Source: Nocardioides sp. NBC_00368 (GTDB taxonomy: Bacteria; Actinomycetota; Actinomycetes; Propionibacteriales; Nocardioidaceae). From it: a stretch of 64,000 bases of DNA. Positions 1 to 9,668 of this stretch are shown here, one piece after another. The number at the start of each line of letters is the position of its first letter. The stretch's first letter is position 1. The notes under the pieces were generated by a model, which saw only the letters and a list, made by a program, of their open reading frames with translations, searched no databases and was not told the DNA's origin. The stretch covers positions 4,547,001 to 4,611,000 of the forward strand of contig NZ_CP107970.1 in NCBI RefSeq assembly GCF_036090055.1. The letters run 5' to 3'. Position numbers and translations under genes: made by a program.

Positions 1-158
1 CGACCATCCCGCGCGGCGTCTTCGCGACCCCGTCGGAGATCGGGGATGCCTGTCTGATGCTCGCCTCGCCGCTCGCCACACACATCACCGGCGCCGTCCT
101 CGCCGTCGACGGCGGCGGGGAGTGGCCCGCCTTCCTCCAGCACACCCCCAACTCCTGA
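1..158 (+). CDS. SDR family oxidoreductase, C-terminal fragment
   Basis: The window opens inside a gene; about 51 codons are visible, ending in TGA at 156-158. The peptide contains the segment ATPSEIGDACLMLASPLATH followed by ITGAVLAVDGGG, the classic C-terminal signature of short-chain dehydrogenase/reductases (the conserved xITGxxxxVDGG that closes the Rossmann core). The catalytic Ser-Tyr-Lys part lies outside the window, so substrate and cofactor cannot be judged. The thiolase start follows after 9 bases and the stop region doubles as its ribosome binding site, so the two are probably one operon. An SDR plus thiolase pair suggests beta-oxidation of an acyl-CoA; this is inference. Confidence 0.85.
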   Translation, partial: TIPRGVFATPSEIGDACLMLASPLATHITGAVLAVDGGGEWPAFLQHTPNS

Positions 159-167
159 GGAGAAACC

Positions 168-1385
<1,218 letters not shown>

Positions 1386-1410
1386 TCCCGCCGAATCGGT
1401 AGAAGCGGCG

Positions 1411-1474
1411 CGCCGAGACTGTAGTTGTGGGCGACGAAACTGCAGTTTCGTCGCCCACAACTACAGTCTCGGCG
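1411..1474. terminator. 64-bp perfect palindrome between convergent genes
   Basis: Two 32-base arms are exact reverse complements with no spacer (centre TG|CA at 1442/1443). It lies between the thiolase stop (1385) and the toxin-gene stop (1477). Position suggests a bidirectional terminator, but it lacks a loop and a T-tract and is far longer than needed. Confidence 0.8.
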
Positions 1475-1476
1475 GG

Positions 1477-1728
1477 TCAGACGCTCCGCCGGCCGAGGTG
1501 GATGACAGCGACCGTGATCCGGCGCTCCTCGACCACGTAGACGATCCGGTAGCGGCCGACGCGGAGGCGGTAGCGGTCCTTGCCCCAGGCGTACGCGCCG
1601 ACGTCACGCGGGGTCTCGGCCAGGGAGTCGACGGTGTCGAAGACCTGGATCAGGCCGATCGGGTCGTCGTCGACGTACGCCTCGGCCGACTGCAACGCCT
1701 CGTCGGCCCAGACGACTTGATAGGTCAC
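1477..1728 (-). CDS. RelE/ParE-family toxin
   Basis: 83 residues. The sequence has the compact RelE/ParE layout: N-terminal YQVVWADEALQ strand and helix, a mid helix DTVDSLAETPRD, then the basic strand pair DRYRLRVGRYRIVYVVEE that carries catalytic or binding arginines in this family, and a final strand VAVIHLGRR. Family members are either ribosome-dependent mRNA interferases (RelE) or gyrase poisons (ParE); the sequence alone does not decide, though the RxxxGRYRxxY pattern is most like RelE. It starts with GTG overlapping the antitoxin stop (GTGA), so the two are translationally coupled. Confidence 0.88.
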   Translation of the reverse strand: MTYQVVWADEALQSAEAYVDDDPIGLIQVFDTVDSLAETPRDVGAYAWGKDRYRLRVGRYRIVYVVEERRITVAVIHLGRRSV

Positions 1729-1985
1729 TCGCCGAGCGGGCGGTCGAGACCGAGGGCGCGGCGGGCCTCGGCATGCGGGGTGTAGCGGACCTCGCCGAGC
1801 TCGCGGCGCAGCGAGTAGCGCGCGATGGCGAGATCGTCCTCGAGATCCTCGATACGCCGGTCGTGGTCGTTGAGGTAGGCGCGGATGGCCTCGCGGGCGA
1901 TCTCCTGCTTGGAGCGGTTCTCCGACCGGGCGCGGTCGGTCAGCAGCCGGTCGTCGGCCTCGCTGAGTCGCAGAGTCATAGCCAT
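1725..1985 (-). CDS. ribbon-helix-helix antitoxin partner of the RelE/ParE toxin
   Basis: 86 residues from the chosen ATG (MAMTLRLSEADD). The first 45 residues read as an RHH DNA-binding domain (TLRLSEADDRLLTDRARSE, then KQEIAREAIRAYL), and the acidic, mostly helical C-terminal half would wrap the toxin. It precedes the toxin and overlaps it by four bases, the usual antitoxin-first order. A longer in-frame ATG at 2102 exists but would add a 39-residue Arg-rich tail with no family resemblance and would run into the divergent antiporter gene, so it is rejected. Like other members it is expected to repress its own promoter in the 83-bp gap to the antiporter. Confidence 0.85.
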   Translation of the reverse strand: MAMTLRLSEADDRLLTDRARSENRSKQEIAREAIRAYLNDHDRRIEDLEDDLAIARYSLRRELGEVRYTPHAEARRALGLDRPLGE

Positions 1986-2068
1986 GGACCCAGCGTAACC
2001 CGAGGTGGTATCACGCGGTATCGTACGCGGGTCGGAACGTCGAGTTTCAGCCTGGGGGATATCCGAAC

Positions 2069-3661
2069 ATGTCGCTGACCGCGCTCTATCTGCTCGTCGC
2101 ACTGGGAGCGGGGCTGGTCGCGATGTTCTTGAGACTCCCGCCCCTGGTCGGGTTCCTGGCCGCCGGGTTCGGGCTGCACGCCGCGGGCGTCGGTGAGGTG
2201 GAGGGTCTGCACACGCTGGCCGACCTGGGCGTCACGCTGCTCCTGTTCGGCATCGGCCTCAAGCTCGACGTGAGATCGCTGCTCCGGCCCGACGTGTGGC
2301 TGAGCACCTTCGCCCACCTCGGCTTCAGCGTCGTCATCGGCGTCGGGCTGCTGGCCGGCATCGCGCCGCTCGGCTTCGCGCTCCTCGCCGACGCCGACCT
2401 CGGCGAGATGGCACTGATCGCGTTCGTCCTCTCCTTCTCGAGCACCGTGTTCGCGATCAAGGTCCTCGACGAGCGCCGCGACAACAACACCCTCTACGGC
2501 CGGATCGCGATCGGTGTGCTGGTCATGCAGGACATCGTGGCGGTGGCGTTCCTGACCATCTCCAAGGGCCACTGGCCCTCGCCGTGGGTCTTCGCGCTGG
2601 TGCTGCTCCTCCCGGGCGCGTGGCTCGCCCACCGCATCTGGGACCGGATCACCTCCGCCGAGCTGACCGCGCTCTTCGGCCTGGCGATCGCGCTCGTGCC
2701 GGGCTACTGGCTCTTCGAGACCGTGGGGCTCAAGGGCGACCTCGGGGCACTGGTGGTCGGCGTACTCCTCGGGTCGCACGCGAAGGCGCCGGCGCTGGCC
2801 AAGCTGCTGTTCAGCACCAAGGAACTCTTCCTCATCGCCTTCTTCCTGAGCATCGGGCTGACCGGGGTGCCGTCGCTGGAGGACCTGGCGCTGGCCTCCG
2901 TGCTGCAGATCCTGCTGCCGCTGCAGGCCGCGGCGTACGTCGTGATCTTCGTCCTCATGGGGCTGCGCTACCGCACCGCGACGCTGGCCTCGTTCACCCT
3001 GACCAACTACTCCGAGTTCGGGCTGATCGTGATCGTCATCGCCTCCGCGACCGGGCTGGCCTCGGCGCAGTGGCAGACCGTGCTCGCGGTCGCGACGTCG
3101 CTCTCGTTCCTGGTGGGCGCCGTCTTCAACGCCTACGCCCCGAAGCTCATCAACCTGCTCAACCGGCTGCTGCCGGAGCGGAGGCCCGAGCGGCTCCAGG
3201 AGGCGGACCGGCCGATCAACCTCGGCGACGCCAAGGCACTGGTCGTCGGGATGGGCCGGGTGGGCCGTACGACCTACGAGGAGCTCCGCGACACCCAGGG
3301 CTACCACGTGCTGGCGGTCGAGCACGACTCGGTGCGGGCGGACGCGCTCAAGGAGGAGGGCTTCGACGTCGTCGAGGCCGACGCCACCGACCAGGACTTC
3401 TGGGAGCGGGTCAAGAAGGGCGCCGGCATGGAGCTGGTCGTCCTCACGATGCCCTTCCACGGCGACAACCTGCTCGCCATGGACCTGCTCCACAAGCTCG
3501 GCTTCAAGGGCACCGTGGCCGCCATCGCCCTGCGCCCCGAGGAGCGCGACGAGCTCAAGAAGCGTGGCGCCCACGCCGTCCTGAACCTCTACGCCTCGGC
3601 CGGCTCCGACCTCGCCGTGAAGGCGATCCGGGTCAACCAGGAGCGCCAGCTCTCCGGGTGA
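2069..3661 (+). CDS. KefB/CPA2-type monovalent cation:proton antiporter with TrkA-N domain
   Basis: 530 residues. Residues 1-370 form about 12 hydrophobic helices of the CPA2 exchanger fold (for example LVGFLAAGFGLH, DLGVTLLLFGIGLKLD, and the STVFAIKVL stretch). From about residue 385 a Rossmann domain begins with KALVVGMGRVGR, the TrkA-N/RCK nucleotide-binding loop. KefB/KefC-like proteins export K+ in exchange for H+ under control of bound nucleotide, or glutathione adducts in proteobacteria; actinobacteria use mycothiol instead, so glutathione gating is unlikely. No ancillary KefF/KefG gene is adjacent. Specificity for K+ over Na+ is not proven by sequence. Confidence 0.9.
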   Translation: MSLTALYLLVALGAGLVAMFLRLPPLVGFLAAGFGLHAAGVGEVEGLHTLADLGVTLLLFGIGLKLDVRSLLRPDVWLSTFAHLGFSVVIGVGLLAGIAPLGFALLADADLGEMALIAFVLSFSSTVFAIKVLDERRDNNTLYGRIAIGVLVMQDIVAVAFLTISKGHWPSPWVFALVLLLPGAWLAHRIWDRITSAELTALFGLAIALVPGYWLFETVGLKGDLGALVVGVLLGSHAKAPALAKLLFSTKELFLIAFFLSIGLTGVPSLEDLALASVLQILLPLQAAAYVVIFVLMGLRYRTATLASFTLTNYSEFGLIVIVIASATGLASAQWQTVLAVATSLSFLVGAVFNAYAPKLINLLNRLLPERRPERLQEADRPINLGDAKALVVGMGRVGRTTYEELRDTQGYHVLAVEHDSVRADALKEEGFDVVEADATDQDFWERVKKGAGMELVVLTMPFHGDNLLAMDLLHKLGFKGTVAAIALRPEERDELKKRGAHAVLNLYASAGSDLAVKAIRVNQERQLSG

Positions 3662-3663
3662 GC

Positions 3664-3705
3664 TGTGAAGCCGAGAGCGACCGGTAGGCCACTCTCGGCT
3701 TCACA
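3664..3705. terminator. bidirectional terminator hairpin
   Basis: Perfect 14-base arms TGTGAAGCCGAGAG and CTCTCGGCTTCACA around a 14-base loop, directly between the stop codons of the convergent antiporter (3661) and amidase (3713) genes. Confidence 0.8.
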
Positions 3706-3712
3706 ACTCGGG

Positions 3713-6535
3713 TCAGCCCAGCAGGTTGAAGCCCGACAGTGCACCCAGGTAGGTGCGGGTCACGCCGGTGCCGGTGCTGTTGCGCTCCAGCGCGTAGATG
3801 TAGCTGCCCGACCGCACGATCAGGTCGCCGCCCGAGCCGGCCCGCAGGTCGCGTACGCCGAGCACTGCGTCATAGCCCGACAGGTTGATCGACAGGCTCT
3901 GCGTGGAGACCAGGCCGCCGGGCCCGTTGCTCTCGTGGACGACGGTGCTGGTGCCGTTGACGAAGAGTACGTCGGGGGTGTTGCTGCTGTTCCAGCGCCC
4001 GACACCGACCAGGCGGGTGCCCGCTGCCGAGGTGCGCATCACGATCGAGGCGCCGACATTGGTCGAGCCCTTGCCCGGCCACAGCTTGATCGTGCCGCCG
4101 GAGACGCGGCCCATCAGGTCCGGGTAGCCGTCGCCGGTGACGTCGCCGACCGCGTCGATGACGCTGACCGTGCCGAGGCCGGTCGCGATCGTGACGGGGC
4201 TGGCGAACTTGCCCGTGCCGTAGCCCCGGTAGAGCCGGACGGAGCCGTCGGACATCTTCGCCAGGAAGTCGCCCTTGCCGTCGCGGTTCCAGTCGCCGGC
4301 GTTCATCAGCGCGGTGGCACTCGTCAGGGTGATGCCGCTGTCGACCGGAGCGGCCAGGCTGACCCGGCCGCTGTTCGGCTTGACGTAGAGCGTCGAGCCG
4401 GACTTCATCACCAGGTCCGGGAGGCTGTTGCCGACGAGGTTGACCGCGCCGACGAGGGTGCGGTTGACGTCCGCGTACGGCCCCAACGGCTTGCCGAAGC
4501 CCGAGCCGGAGGCCGGGTAGATCCAGCCGCGGTTGGACGAGTCCCGGCCGATCAGGTCGCCGCGGCCGTCGCCGGTGAAGTCGCCGTAGCCGCTGATCTG
4601 GACCAGCGAGGACCACGACGGGCTCTGGGTCGCGAGCTTGACGGGGGAGCCGAACGTACCGCTGCCGGAGCCCTTGAAGTAGTAGAGAGCACCGGACTTG
4701 CGGCCGATCAGGTCGCGCCTGCCGTCCTTGTTGACGTCACCGGTCGCGGCGAGCTTGTCGAAGCCGCTCAGCGAGCGCGTGCTGCCTGCCCGGGTGAATC
4801 CGCCGGAGCCGTTGCCGGTGTAGCGGACCAGGTAACCCTTCGCGTTCTTGCCGACCAGGTCGTTGGCCGAGGTGCCGCCGATGTTGCCGGTCGCGGTGAT
4901 CTTGGAGACCCCGGAGAATGTGCTCCTGCCGAGGTTCTTGAAGACCGCCGCGAAGGTGCCGTCGCCGCGGCCCTTGCGGATGCCGGCCGAGCCGTCGGTG
5001 CGGACCTGGATCAGGTCGGCCTTGCCGTCGCCGGTGATGTCCGGGGTGACGACCGCCTCGCGCACGGTGCTGCCGACCGTCGTGGACGTCCTGGTCGAGT
5101 TGAACCCGGCGAACCCGCCCGTACGCAGCGTGAAGATCCGGCCGTCGGAGGCCCGGCGGGCCACGAAGTCGGAGTGGCTCGTGCCGGTGATGTGGGACTC
5201 CAGGTCGCGACCGCTCCAGCTCTTCTGCAGGCTGGCGGCGAGCGTACGGATGTTGGGGAGCTTGGCCTGGAGGTTAGCCCCCGGGCAGACGGTGGTGCCC
5301 GCGTCGCGGTGGCCCTGGATCGCGTGCGGGAACGTCGTCTTGGTGCCGTCGGTCTTGGTCAGGGTCACATTGGTGGCGTTGGCGGTGACGCCGTGGAGCG
5401 AGAGCTTCCAGGCGTAGAGAGAGCCGTACGCCTGGACCATCGCGTCCGTGGGCTGGTTCTGTGTCGCGCCGGTGTCGTCAGGGCAGCCGGCCGCGACCGT
5501 GTCGAAGCAGCCGAGCGCGGACGCACCGAAGCTGTCGTAGTTGTAGCCGCTGGTGTGGGCTCCCTCGACCGGCAGCGCTACGCCGCCGTGGCGGCCCTCC
5601 CAGATGCGGCCGAACTTGTCGACGAAGAAGTTGTAGCCGACGTCGCGGTAGCCGCGGGTCTTCACGTGGAACTCGTAGATGCCCTGGATGATGCTGGGGA
5701 CGTCGGTCTCGGTGTAGTCGTTGGTGCCCGCGGTGTGGTGGACGAAACCGCCGTGGATCTGGCGGTAGCTGGGGGCCGTCTGCTCGCGGATCGTCTCGTC
5801 GGCGCCCCACTGCGCACGGCTGTAGATCGTCGGGCTCGAGGTGTAGGTGGACGCCACCAGGTTGAGGTCGGAGTCCTTGCTGCCCTTGTGGGTGCTGGTC
5901 GCCCGGGGCTTGTCCTTGTCGGTCTCGATCTCGGGGAGCTCCTCGACCGTGTCCGAAGGCTTGCCGGGCTCGATCACCGCGAGCTCGAGGTCGGCGGGGA
6001 TCTCGGCGGCGTCGGGGACGATGATCCGGGTCTGCACCTGGTCGACGTGCCCGGCCAGGAACTCGTCGGTACCCGGGCGGACCCCCTTCGCCTCCGCCGT
6101 GCCGGCGTCCGGACCGTGGTCCTCGACGTCGACGACCATGGGGCTCCACGACGACCACACGTCGTCCTTCAGGGTGCGGATCTCGGGGCGTACGCCGTCG
6201 GCGATGGCGCCCGACCAGGTCACGCCCACGACACCGAAGCCGGTGACGTCCTGCGGGTCGCTCTTGATGACGTCCGTGCGGGGCTTGTCGACCTTCGTCG
6301 CGTGCTCGGTCGCCTTGCCGGTCGAGGTGGTCAGTGAGATCTCATCGACGTGAGACTCCACCGGGCCGGCGGGAAGGGTGGACGGCTCCCTGTTCGCGGC
6401 GTCGAACGCGGCCAGCGGGCCGGACGTGGTCGGCTCGGCGGTGGCGGAGTTCAGCGTCAGCGGGATCGCGACTGCGGCCACGCCGAGAACGAGGGTGGTG
6501 CCGGAGATGGACGCGATCGTGGCGCGTCGGGGCAT
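3713..6535 (-). CDS. secreted PGRP/N-acetylmuramoyl-L-alanine amidase with FG-GAP (VCBS) repeat domain
   Basis: 940 residues. A signal peptide covers about residues 1-33 (hydrophobic LVLGVAAVAIPLTL, then ATAEP). Residues ~235-430 are a peptidoglycan-recognition/amidase domain: YSRAQWGADE, then HGGFVHHTAGT (zinc His266 or 267), YNFFVDKFGRIWEGRHGG, and QGHRDAGTTVCPG (zinc ligands His409 and Cys417), so it should be catalytically active on the MurNAc-Ala bond. Residues ~480-940 hold FG-GAP-like repeats with calcium-binding-type D-x-[DN]-G-DG-x-DL cores (DITGDGKADLI, DVNKDGRRDLI, DFTGDGRGDLI, DWNRDGKGDFL, DVTGDGYPDLM), predicted to form a beta-propeller. GGAGG sits upstream of the ATG. Likely an exported cell-wall hydrolase; the propeller target is unknown. 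Confidence 0.93.
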   Translation of the reverse strand: MPRRATIASISGTTLVLGVAAVAIPLTLNSATAEPTTSGPLAAFDAANREPSTLPAGPVESHVDEISLTTSTGKATEHATKVDKPRTDVIKSDPQDVTGFGVVGVTWSGAIADGVRPEIRTLKDDVWSSWSPMVVDVEDHGPDAGTAEAKGVRPGTDEFLAGHVDQVQTRIIVPDAAEIPADLELAVIEPGKPSDTVEELPEIETDKDKPRATSTHKGSKDSDLNLVASTYTSSPTIYSRAQWGADETIREQTAPSYRQIHGGFVHHTAGTNDYTETDVPSIIQGIYEFHVKTRGYRDVGYNFFVDKFGRIWEGRHGGVALPVEGAHTSGYNYDSFGASALGCFDTVAAGCPDDTGATQNQPTDAMVQAYGSLYAWKLSLHGVTANATNVTLTKTDGTKTTFPHAIQGHRDAGTTVCPGANLQAKLPNIRTLAASLQKSWSGRDLESHITGTSHSDFVARRASDGRIFTLRTGGFAGFNSTRTSTTVGSTVREAVVTPDITGDGKADLIQVRTDGSAGIRKGRGDGTFAAVFKNLGRSTFSGVSKITATGNIGGTSANDLVGKNAKGYLVRYTGNGSGGFTRAGSTRSLSGFDKLAATGDVNKDGRRDLIGRKSGALYYFKGSGSGTFGSPVKLATQSPSWSSLVQISGYGDFTGDGRGDLIGRDSSNRGWIYPASGSGFGKPLGPYADVNRTLVGAVNLVGNSLPDLVMKSGSTLYVKPNSGRVSLAAPVDSGITLTSATALMNAGDWNRDGKGDFLAKMSDGSVRLYRGYGTGKFASPVTIATGLGTVSVIDAVGDVTGDGYPDLMGRVSGGTIKLWPGKGSTNVGASIVMRTSAAGTRLVGVGRWNSSNTPDVLFVNGTSTVVHESNGPGGLVSTQSLSINLSGYDAVLGVRDLRAGSGGDLIVRSGSYIYALERNSTGTGVTRTYLGALSGFNLLG

Positions 6536-6606
6536 CGAAGGCCTCCGTGGGGGAAGTAAAGAACGGGCTGAGGAAACCTATACCCCCGCGGGGTCGGGTG
6601 TCTCAC

Positions 6607-8142
6607 CTATATCGAGGTGTCACGCAGATCCGTCTTCAGCACCTTGCCGCTGGCGTTGCGCGGAAGGCTGTCGACCAGCACGTACGTCCGCGGCTGCTTG
6701 TAGTTGGCCAGGCGGTCCTTGAGCCAGGTCGCGATCGTGTCGGCGGTCAGGTCGTCGCGTACGACGACGAAGGCCTTGCCCACCTGACCCAGGCGCGCGT
6801 CGGGGATGCCGATGACCGCGGCCTCGACGATGCCGGGATGGCCGGCGAGGGTGTTCTCGACCTCGGCCGGATAGACGTTGAAGCCGCCGACGGTGAACAT
6901 GTCCTTGATCCGGTCGGTGATCTTCAGGCAGCCGTGCTCGTCGAGGTAGCCGACGTCACCGGTGTGGAGCCAGCCGTCCTCGTCGATCGCCTCGGCGGTG
7001 GCCTCCGGGTTCTCGAAGTAGCCGAGCATGACGTTGTCGCCGCGGATCCAGACCTCGCCGTCCTCACCCGGCTCCGCATCCGTGCCGGACGCGGAGACGG
7101 TGCGGATCTCCAGCCCCTCGACCGCCGGACCGACCACCTTGGCGACGTGCTCGGGGTCCTCGCCGGGGCGGGTGGTGGTCGCGACCATGCACTCGGTGAG
7201 CCCGTAGGCGCCCTTGACCTCGTCGATCCCGAGGACGTCGCGCATGTCGGCGAAGAGGCTCTCGGGAACGCTCGCGGCGCCGGCGATCGCGAAGCGCAGC
7301 GAGGAGAGGTCGTACGTCTTCAGGTCGGGGTGGTTGATGAGCGTGGTGAAGATCGTGGGGGCGCCGGGGAGGACGGTGATCCGCTCGTCCTGGATCAGCT
7401 TCAGCGCCTGGGTCGGATCGTAGGTCGCGACCGGGTAGACCGTGCTGCCCGCGGTGAATGCGGCGATGAAGCCGGCCTTGTAGCCGAAGCCGTGGAAGAA
7501 CGGGTTGACGATGGCGTAGCGGTCCTCGGGGGAGAGCGCGGCGCCGCGCGCCCAGACGTCGGCGACGCCGATCGTCTGACGCTGGGCGCTCATCACGCCC
7601 TTCGGCTTCCCGGTCGTGCCGGACGTGAACAGCAGGTCGGCGAGGGTGTCGGGGGTGACGGTCGCTTTGGCGTCCGAGAGACGCTTTTCGGTCGTGTCGT
7701 CGCCTCTCGCCAGGAACTCGTCCCAGCCGCTCGCCAGGTCGACGACGGTGAGCAGATGCTCCGGGAGCGGGCCGGCGTCGTGGAGCATCTGGACGTAGTC
7801 GGTGCCGAGGAAGCCGTTGACGGTGATCAGTGCGGTGGCGCGGGACCGCTCCAGGATCTCGCGCGCCTCATGGCCCCGGTAGCGGGTGTTCAGCGGCACC
7901 ACGGCCGCCCCGATCGTCTGCGCGCCGAGGACGGCGACCGGGAACTCCCAGCGGTTGGGCGCCCAGATCGCGACCCGGTCGCCGCTGCGTACGCCGCTGG
8001 CGAGGAAGGCGCGCGCGGCCTTCTCCGTTGCGTCGGCGAGCTCGGTGTAGGTGAGCGTCGTGGGGCCGTCGACGATCGCCGGGTGGTCGGCGTACGTCTG
8101 CTTGGCCCTCTCGAGCAGGGCGGGGATCGTGCGCGGGGTCAC
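6607..8142 (-). CDS. fadD3: FadD3-type HIP-CoA ligase (acyl-CoA synthetase)
   Basis: 511 residues from GTG at 8142, close to the ~507 of mycobacterial FadD3. ANL-superfamily motifs are clear: P-loop LLFTSGTTGKPKGVMSAQR, ADP-forming motif GAYGLTECM, DGWLHTGDVGYLDEHG, hinge DRIKDMFTVGGFNVYPAEVE, and the C-terminal catalytic lysine in NASGKVLKTDL. FadD3 activates the steroid metabolite HIP (the indanedione propionate left after rings A and B are removed) to HIP-CoA. Assignment rests on the neighbourhood: it is divergent from kstR2, the order found in mycobacteria and rhodococci. An in-frame upstream extension to 8319 would read through kstR2 and is rejected. The gap to kstR2 holds a KstR2-like site that lies just upstream of this start. 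Confidence 0.88.
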   Translation of the reverse strand: MTPRTIPALLERAKQTYADHPAIVDGPTTLTYTELADATEKAARAFLASGVRSGDRVAIWAPNRWEFPVAVLGAQTIGAAVVPLNTRYRGHEAREILERSRATALITVNGFLGTDYVQMLHDAGPLPEHLLTVVDLASGWDEFLARGDDTTEKRLSDAKATVTPDTLADLLFTSGTTGKPKGVMSAQRQTIGVADVWARGAALSPEDRYAIVNPFFHGFGYKAGFIAAFTAGSTVYPVATYDPTQALKLIQDERITVLPGAPTIFTTLINHPDLKTYDLSSLRFAIAGAASVPESLFADMRDVLGIDEVKGAYGLTECMVATTTRPGEDPEHVAKVVGPAVEGLEIRTVSASGTDAEPGEDGEVWIRGDNVMLGYFENPEATAEAIDEDGWLHTGDVGYLDEHGCLKITDRIKDMFTVGGFNVYPAEVENTLAGHPGIVEAAVIGIPDARLGQVGKAFVVVRDDLTADTIATWLKDRLANYKQPRTYVLVDSLPRNASGKVLKTDLRDTSI

Positions 8143-8159
8143 CCGGGCAAGCGTAGTTG

Positions 8160-8173
8160 AGCAACTGCTTGTT
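8160..8173. promoter_or_regulatory. KstR2-like operator in the fadD3/kstR2 divergent promoter
   Basis: AGCAACTGCTTGTT matches the published KstR2 consensus AnCAAGnnCTTGnT at all but one fixed position (C for G in the left half). It lies in the 46-bp gap between the two divergent starts, where repressor binding would block both genes. The following TTGGTAG is shared with the fadE30 site. Confidence 0.6.
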
Positions 8174-8188
8174 TGGTAGCCTTCATCC

Positions 8189-8806
8189 ATGACTGACACG
8201 GGGGTTGCGCCGAGAAGGCGGGGGACGGCGTCGGGGTCGTCGCGGCGGGCCGAGCTGCTCACGCTGGCGGCCGAGATGTTCGCGACCAAGGGGTTCTCCC
8301 AGACGACCGTACGCGACATCGCGGACGCCGCGGGGATCCTCTCGGGCTCGCTCTACCATCACTTCCGCTCCAAGGAGGCGATGCTGACCGAGGTGCTGTC
8401 GGGCTTCCTCGACGGGCTCAACGCCCGGTTCACCGAGATCGTCGAGTCCGGCGTCGACCCTCAGGCCGACCTGGACGGGCTGATCGCGGAGTCGTTCCGG
8501 ACGATCCACAACGAGCGCCTCGCTGTCGCGCTCTACCAGAACGAGGCATCCTTCCTGGCGACCGTCGAGGGCTTCGAGTTCGTCGCCGAGCGCTCCCGCG
8601 ACAACGAGGCGCTGTGGATCCGGGTCATCGAGGCCGGCCAGGCCTCGGGCGTCTTCCAGGACTCCCTCGACCCCGCGCTGACCTACCGGTTCATCCGCGA
8701 CGGCGTCTGGTCCACGGTCTCCTGGTATCGCCCCGGCGGGCGGCACACCCCCGAGACGCTCTCGGAGCAGTATCTGAAGCTGCTCCACGCGGGCATCCTC
8801 GCCTGA
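8189..8806 (+). CDS. kstR2: TetR-family regulator, KstR2
   Basis: 205 residues (mycobacterial KstR2 is 200). The N-terminal HTH reads RRAELLTLAAEMFATKGFSQ, then TTVRDIADAAGILSGSLYHH and FRSKEAML. The ligand domain ends with LTYRFIRDGVWSTVSWYRPG, a stretch strongly reminiscent of M. tuberculosis KstR2 (YRFIRDTTWVSVRWYRPGG, recalled from memory). KstR2 represses the ring C/D catabolic genes and is released by HIP-CoA. It is divergent from fadD3, the gene that makes that inducer, which gives a simple feedback circuit. Its 3' end faces ipdB across a hairpin. Confidence 0.9.
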   Translation: MTDTGVAPRRRGTASGSSRRAELLTLAAEMFATKGFSQTTVRDIADAAGILSGSLYHHFRSKEAMLTEVLSGFLDGLNARFTEIVESGVDPQADLDGLIAESFRTIHNERLAVALYQNEASFLATVEGFEFVAERSRDNEALWIRVIEAGQASGVFQDSLDPALTYRFIRDGVWSTVSWYRPGGRHTPETLSEQYLKLLHAGILA

Positions 8807-8823
8807 CCGGGCGGACCCCAGGG

Positions 8824-8881
8824 ATACCCGGTCGACCGGGTATTCCTGGGGTTGACGGGCACTGAAACACCCGTCAACCCC
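8824..8881. terminator. double stem-loop between kstR2 and ipdB (repeat type C)
   Basis: A perfect 20-bp palindrome ATACCCGGTCGACCGGGTAT (8824-8843) is followed by a perfect 12-bp hairpin (GGGGTTGACGGG, loop of 10, CCCGTCAACCCC; 8848-8881). It lies between convergent genes, so it probably ends both transcripts. A related two-stem element lies at 22299-22380. Confidence 0.7.
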
Positions 8882-8912
8882 ACCAAGTGTCCGTCCAGTA
8901 ACCACCGGCGTC

Positions 8913-9668
8913 TCAGGTTTCGGGCACCTCGCGGTGGCGGAGACCCTTGGGGTCCTCAGCCTCGATGATCTCCAGCTCATCCGCCGTGGGCTCGCGGGTG
9001 AGGGGTGCGTCGGTGGCGTCGATCGGGAACCCGGTGGCGTCCTGCAGTTCCTCGGGGGTCACGCCGGGGTGGATCGAGACGACCTTGACGAGCCCGGAGT
9101 CGTCGTAGCCGAAGACGGCGAGGTTGGTGACGATGACGCCGAGGTCGTGGAAGCGGCCCGCGGTGCCAGCCGCGCGGTCGTTGCCGACGCCGCTGGCGAC
9201 GTCGACGCGGTCGACGAAGATCCGGGCGGAGTGCTTGGCGACCCAGTAGTCGACACGGTGGTTGACGGTGTTGCCCGGCGCGCCGCGTACGCCGATCAGC
9301 TGGCGCTTCGGCTGTCGCCAGTCGCCGATGGAGGAGATGTTCTGGTTGCCGTAGCGGTCGATCTGGCTGGCGCCCATCATCGAGTGCCGGCGGCCGCTGG
9401 CGACGATGTCGAAGATGCTGCGGAACGGCACCCAGGCCTCCGGAGTGCCGCCGGCCGCCGCGGTCTTCAGCAACGGAGGAGCCTCGGCCATCATGAACGC
9501 CTCGCCGTCGCTGAGCGCGAGCTCGGGGGTGTGGGTGGCCTTGGCCAGACGTACGCCGATCGCCGGGACGATCCCGACGGCGTGGGCGAGAACCTCGCCG
9601 GAGCCCTTGAAGGCGTCGGAGACGGCGGCTACGCATACGTCGGCCCGAGTGATGGTCTGGGTGGTCAC
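8913..9668 (-). CDS. ipdB: IpdB, beta subunit of the steroid ring-C opening hydrolase (CoA-transferase fold)
   Basis: 251 residues. It has the class I CoA-transferase beta-subunit fold (DGEAFMMAEAPP, GASQIDRYGNQNISSIGDW, GAPGNTVNHRVDYWV) and closely resembles IpdB of Mycobacterium and Rhodococcus. With IpdA it hydrolyses the last steroid ring of COCHEA-CoA in a retro-Claisen-like step, not a CoA transfer. The normal CoA-transferase glutamate position appears not to be conserved as in true transferases, as reported for IpdAB. Start GTG overlaps the ipdA stop (GTGA), so the subunits are translationally coupled. It is the last gene of the leftward operon and is followed by a two-stem terminator. 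Confidence 0.9.
   Translation of the reverse strand: MTTQTITRADVCVAAVSDAFKGSGEVLAHAVGIVPAIGVRLAKATHTPELALSDGEAFMMAEAPPLLKTAAAGGTPEAWVPFRSIFDIVASGRRHSMMGASQIDRYGNQNISSIGDWRQPKRQLIGVRGAPGNTVNHRVDYWVAKHSARIFVDRVDVASGVGNDRAAGTAGRFHDLGVIVTNLAVFGYDDSGLVKVVSIHPGVTPEELQDATGFPIDATDAPLTREPTADELEIIEAEDPKGLRHREVPET

Noticed and set aside
1477..1985. Toxin-antitoxin pair as a sign of a mobile element
   Set aside because: No integrase, transposase, tRNA or direct repeats flank it, and base composition is like its neighbours.
3665..6337. Plus-strand open frame of about 890 codons
   Set aside because: Antisense to the amidase gene; repeated Val-Ala-Gly-Asp composition reflects the FG-GAP repeats read backwards.
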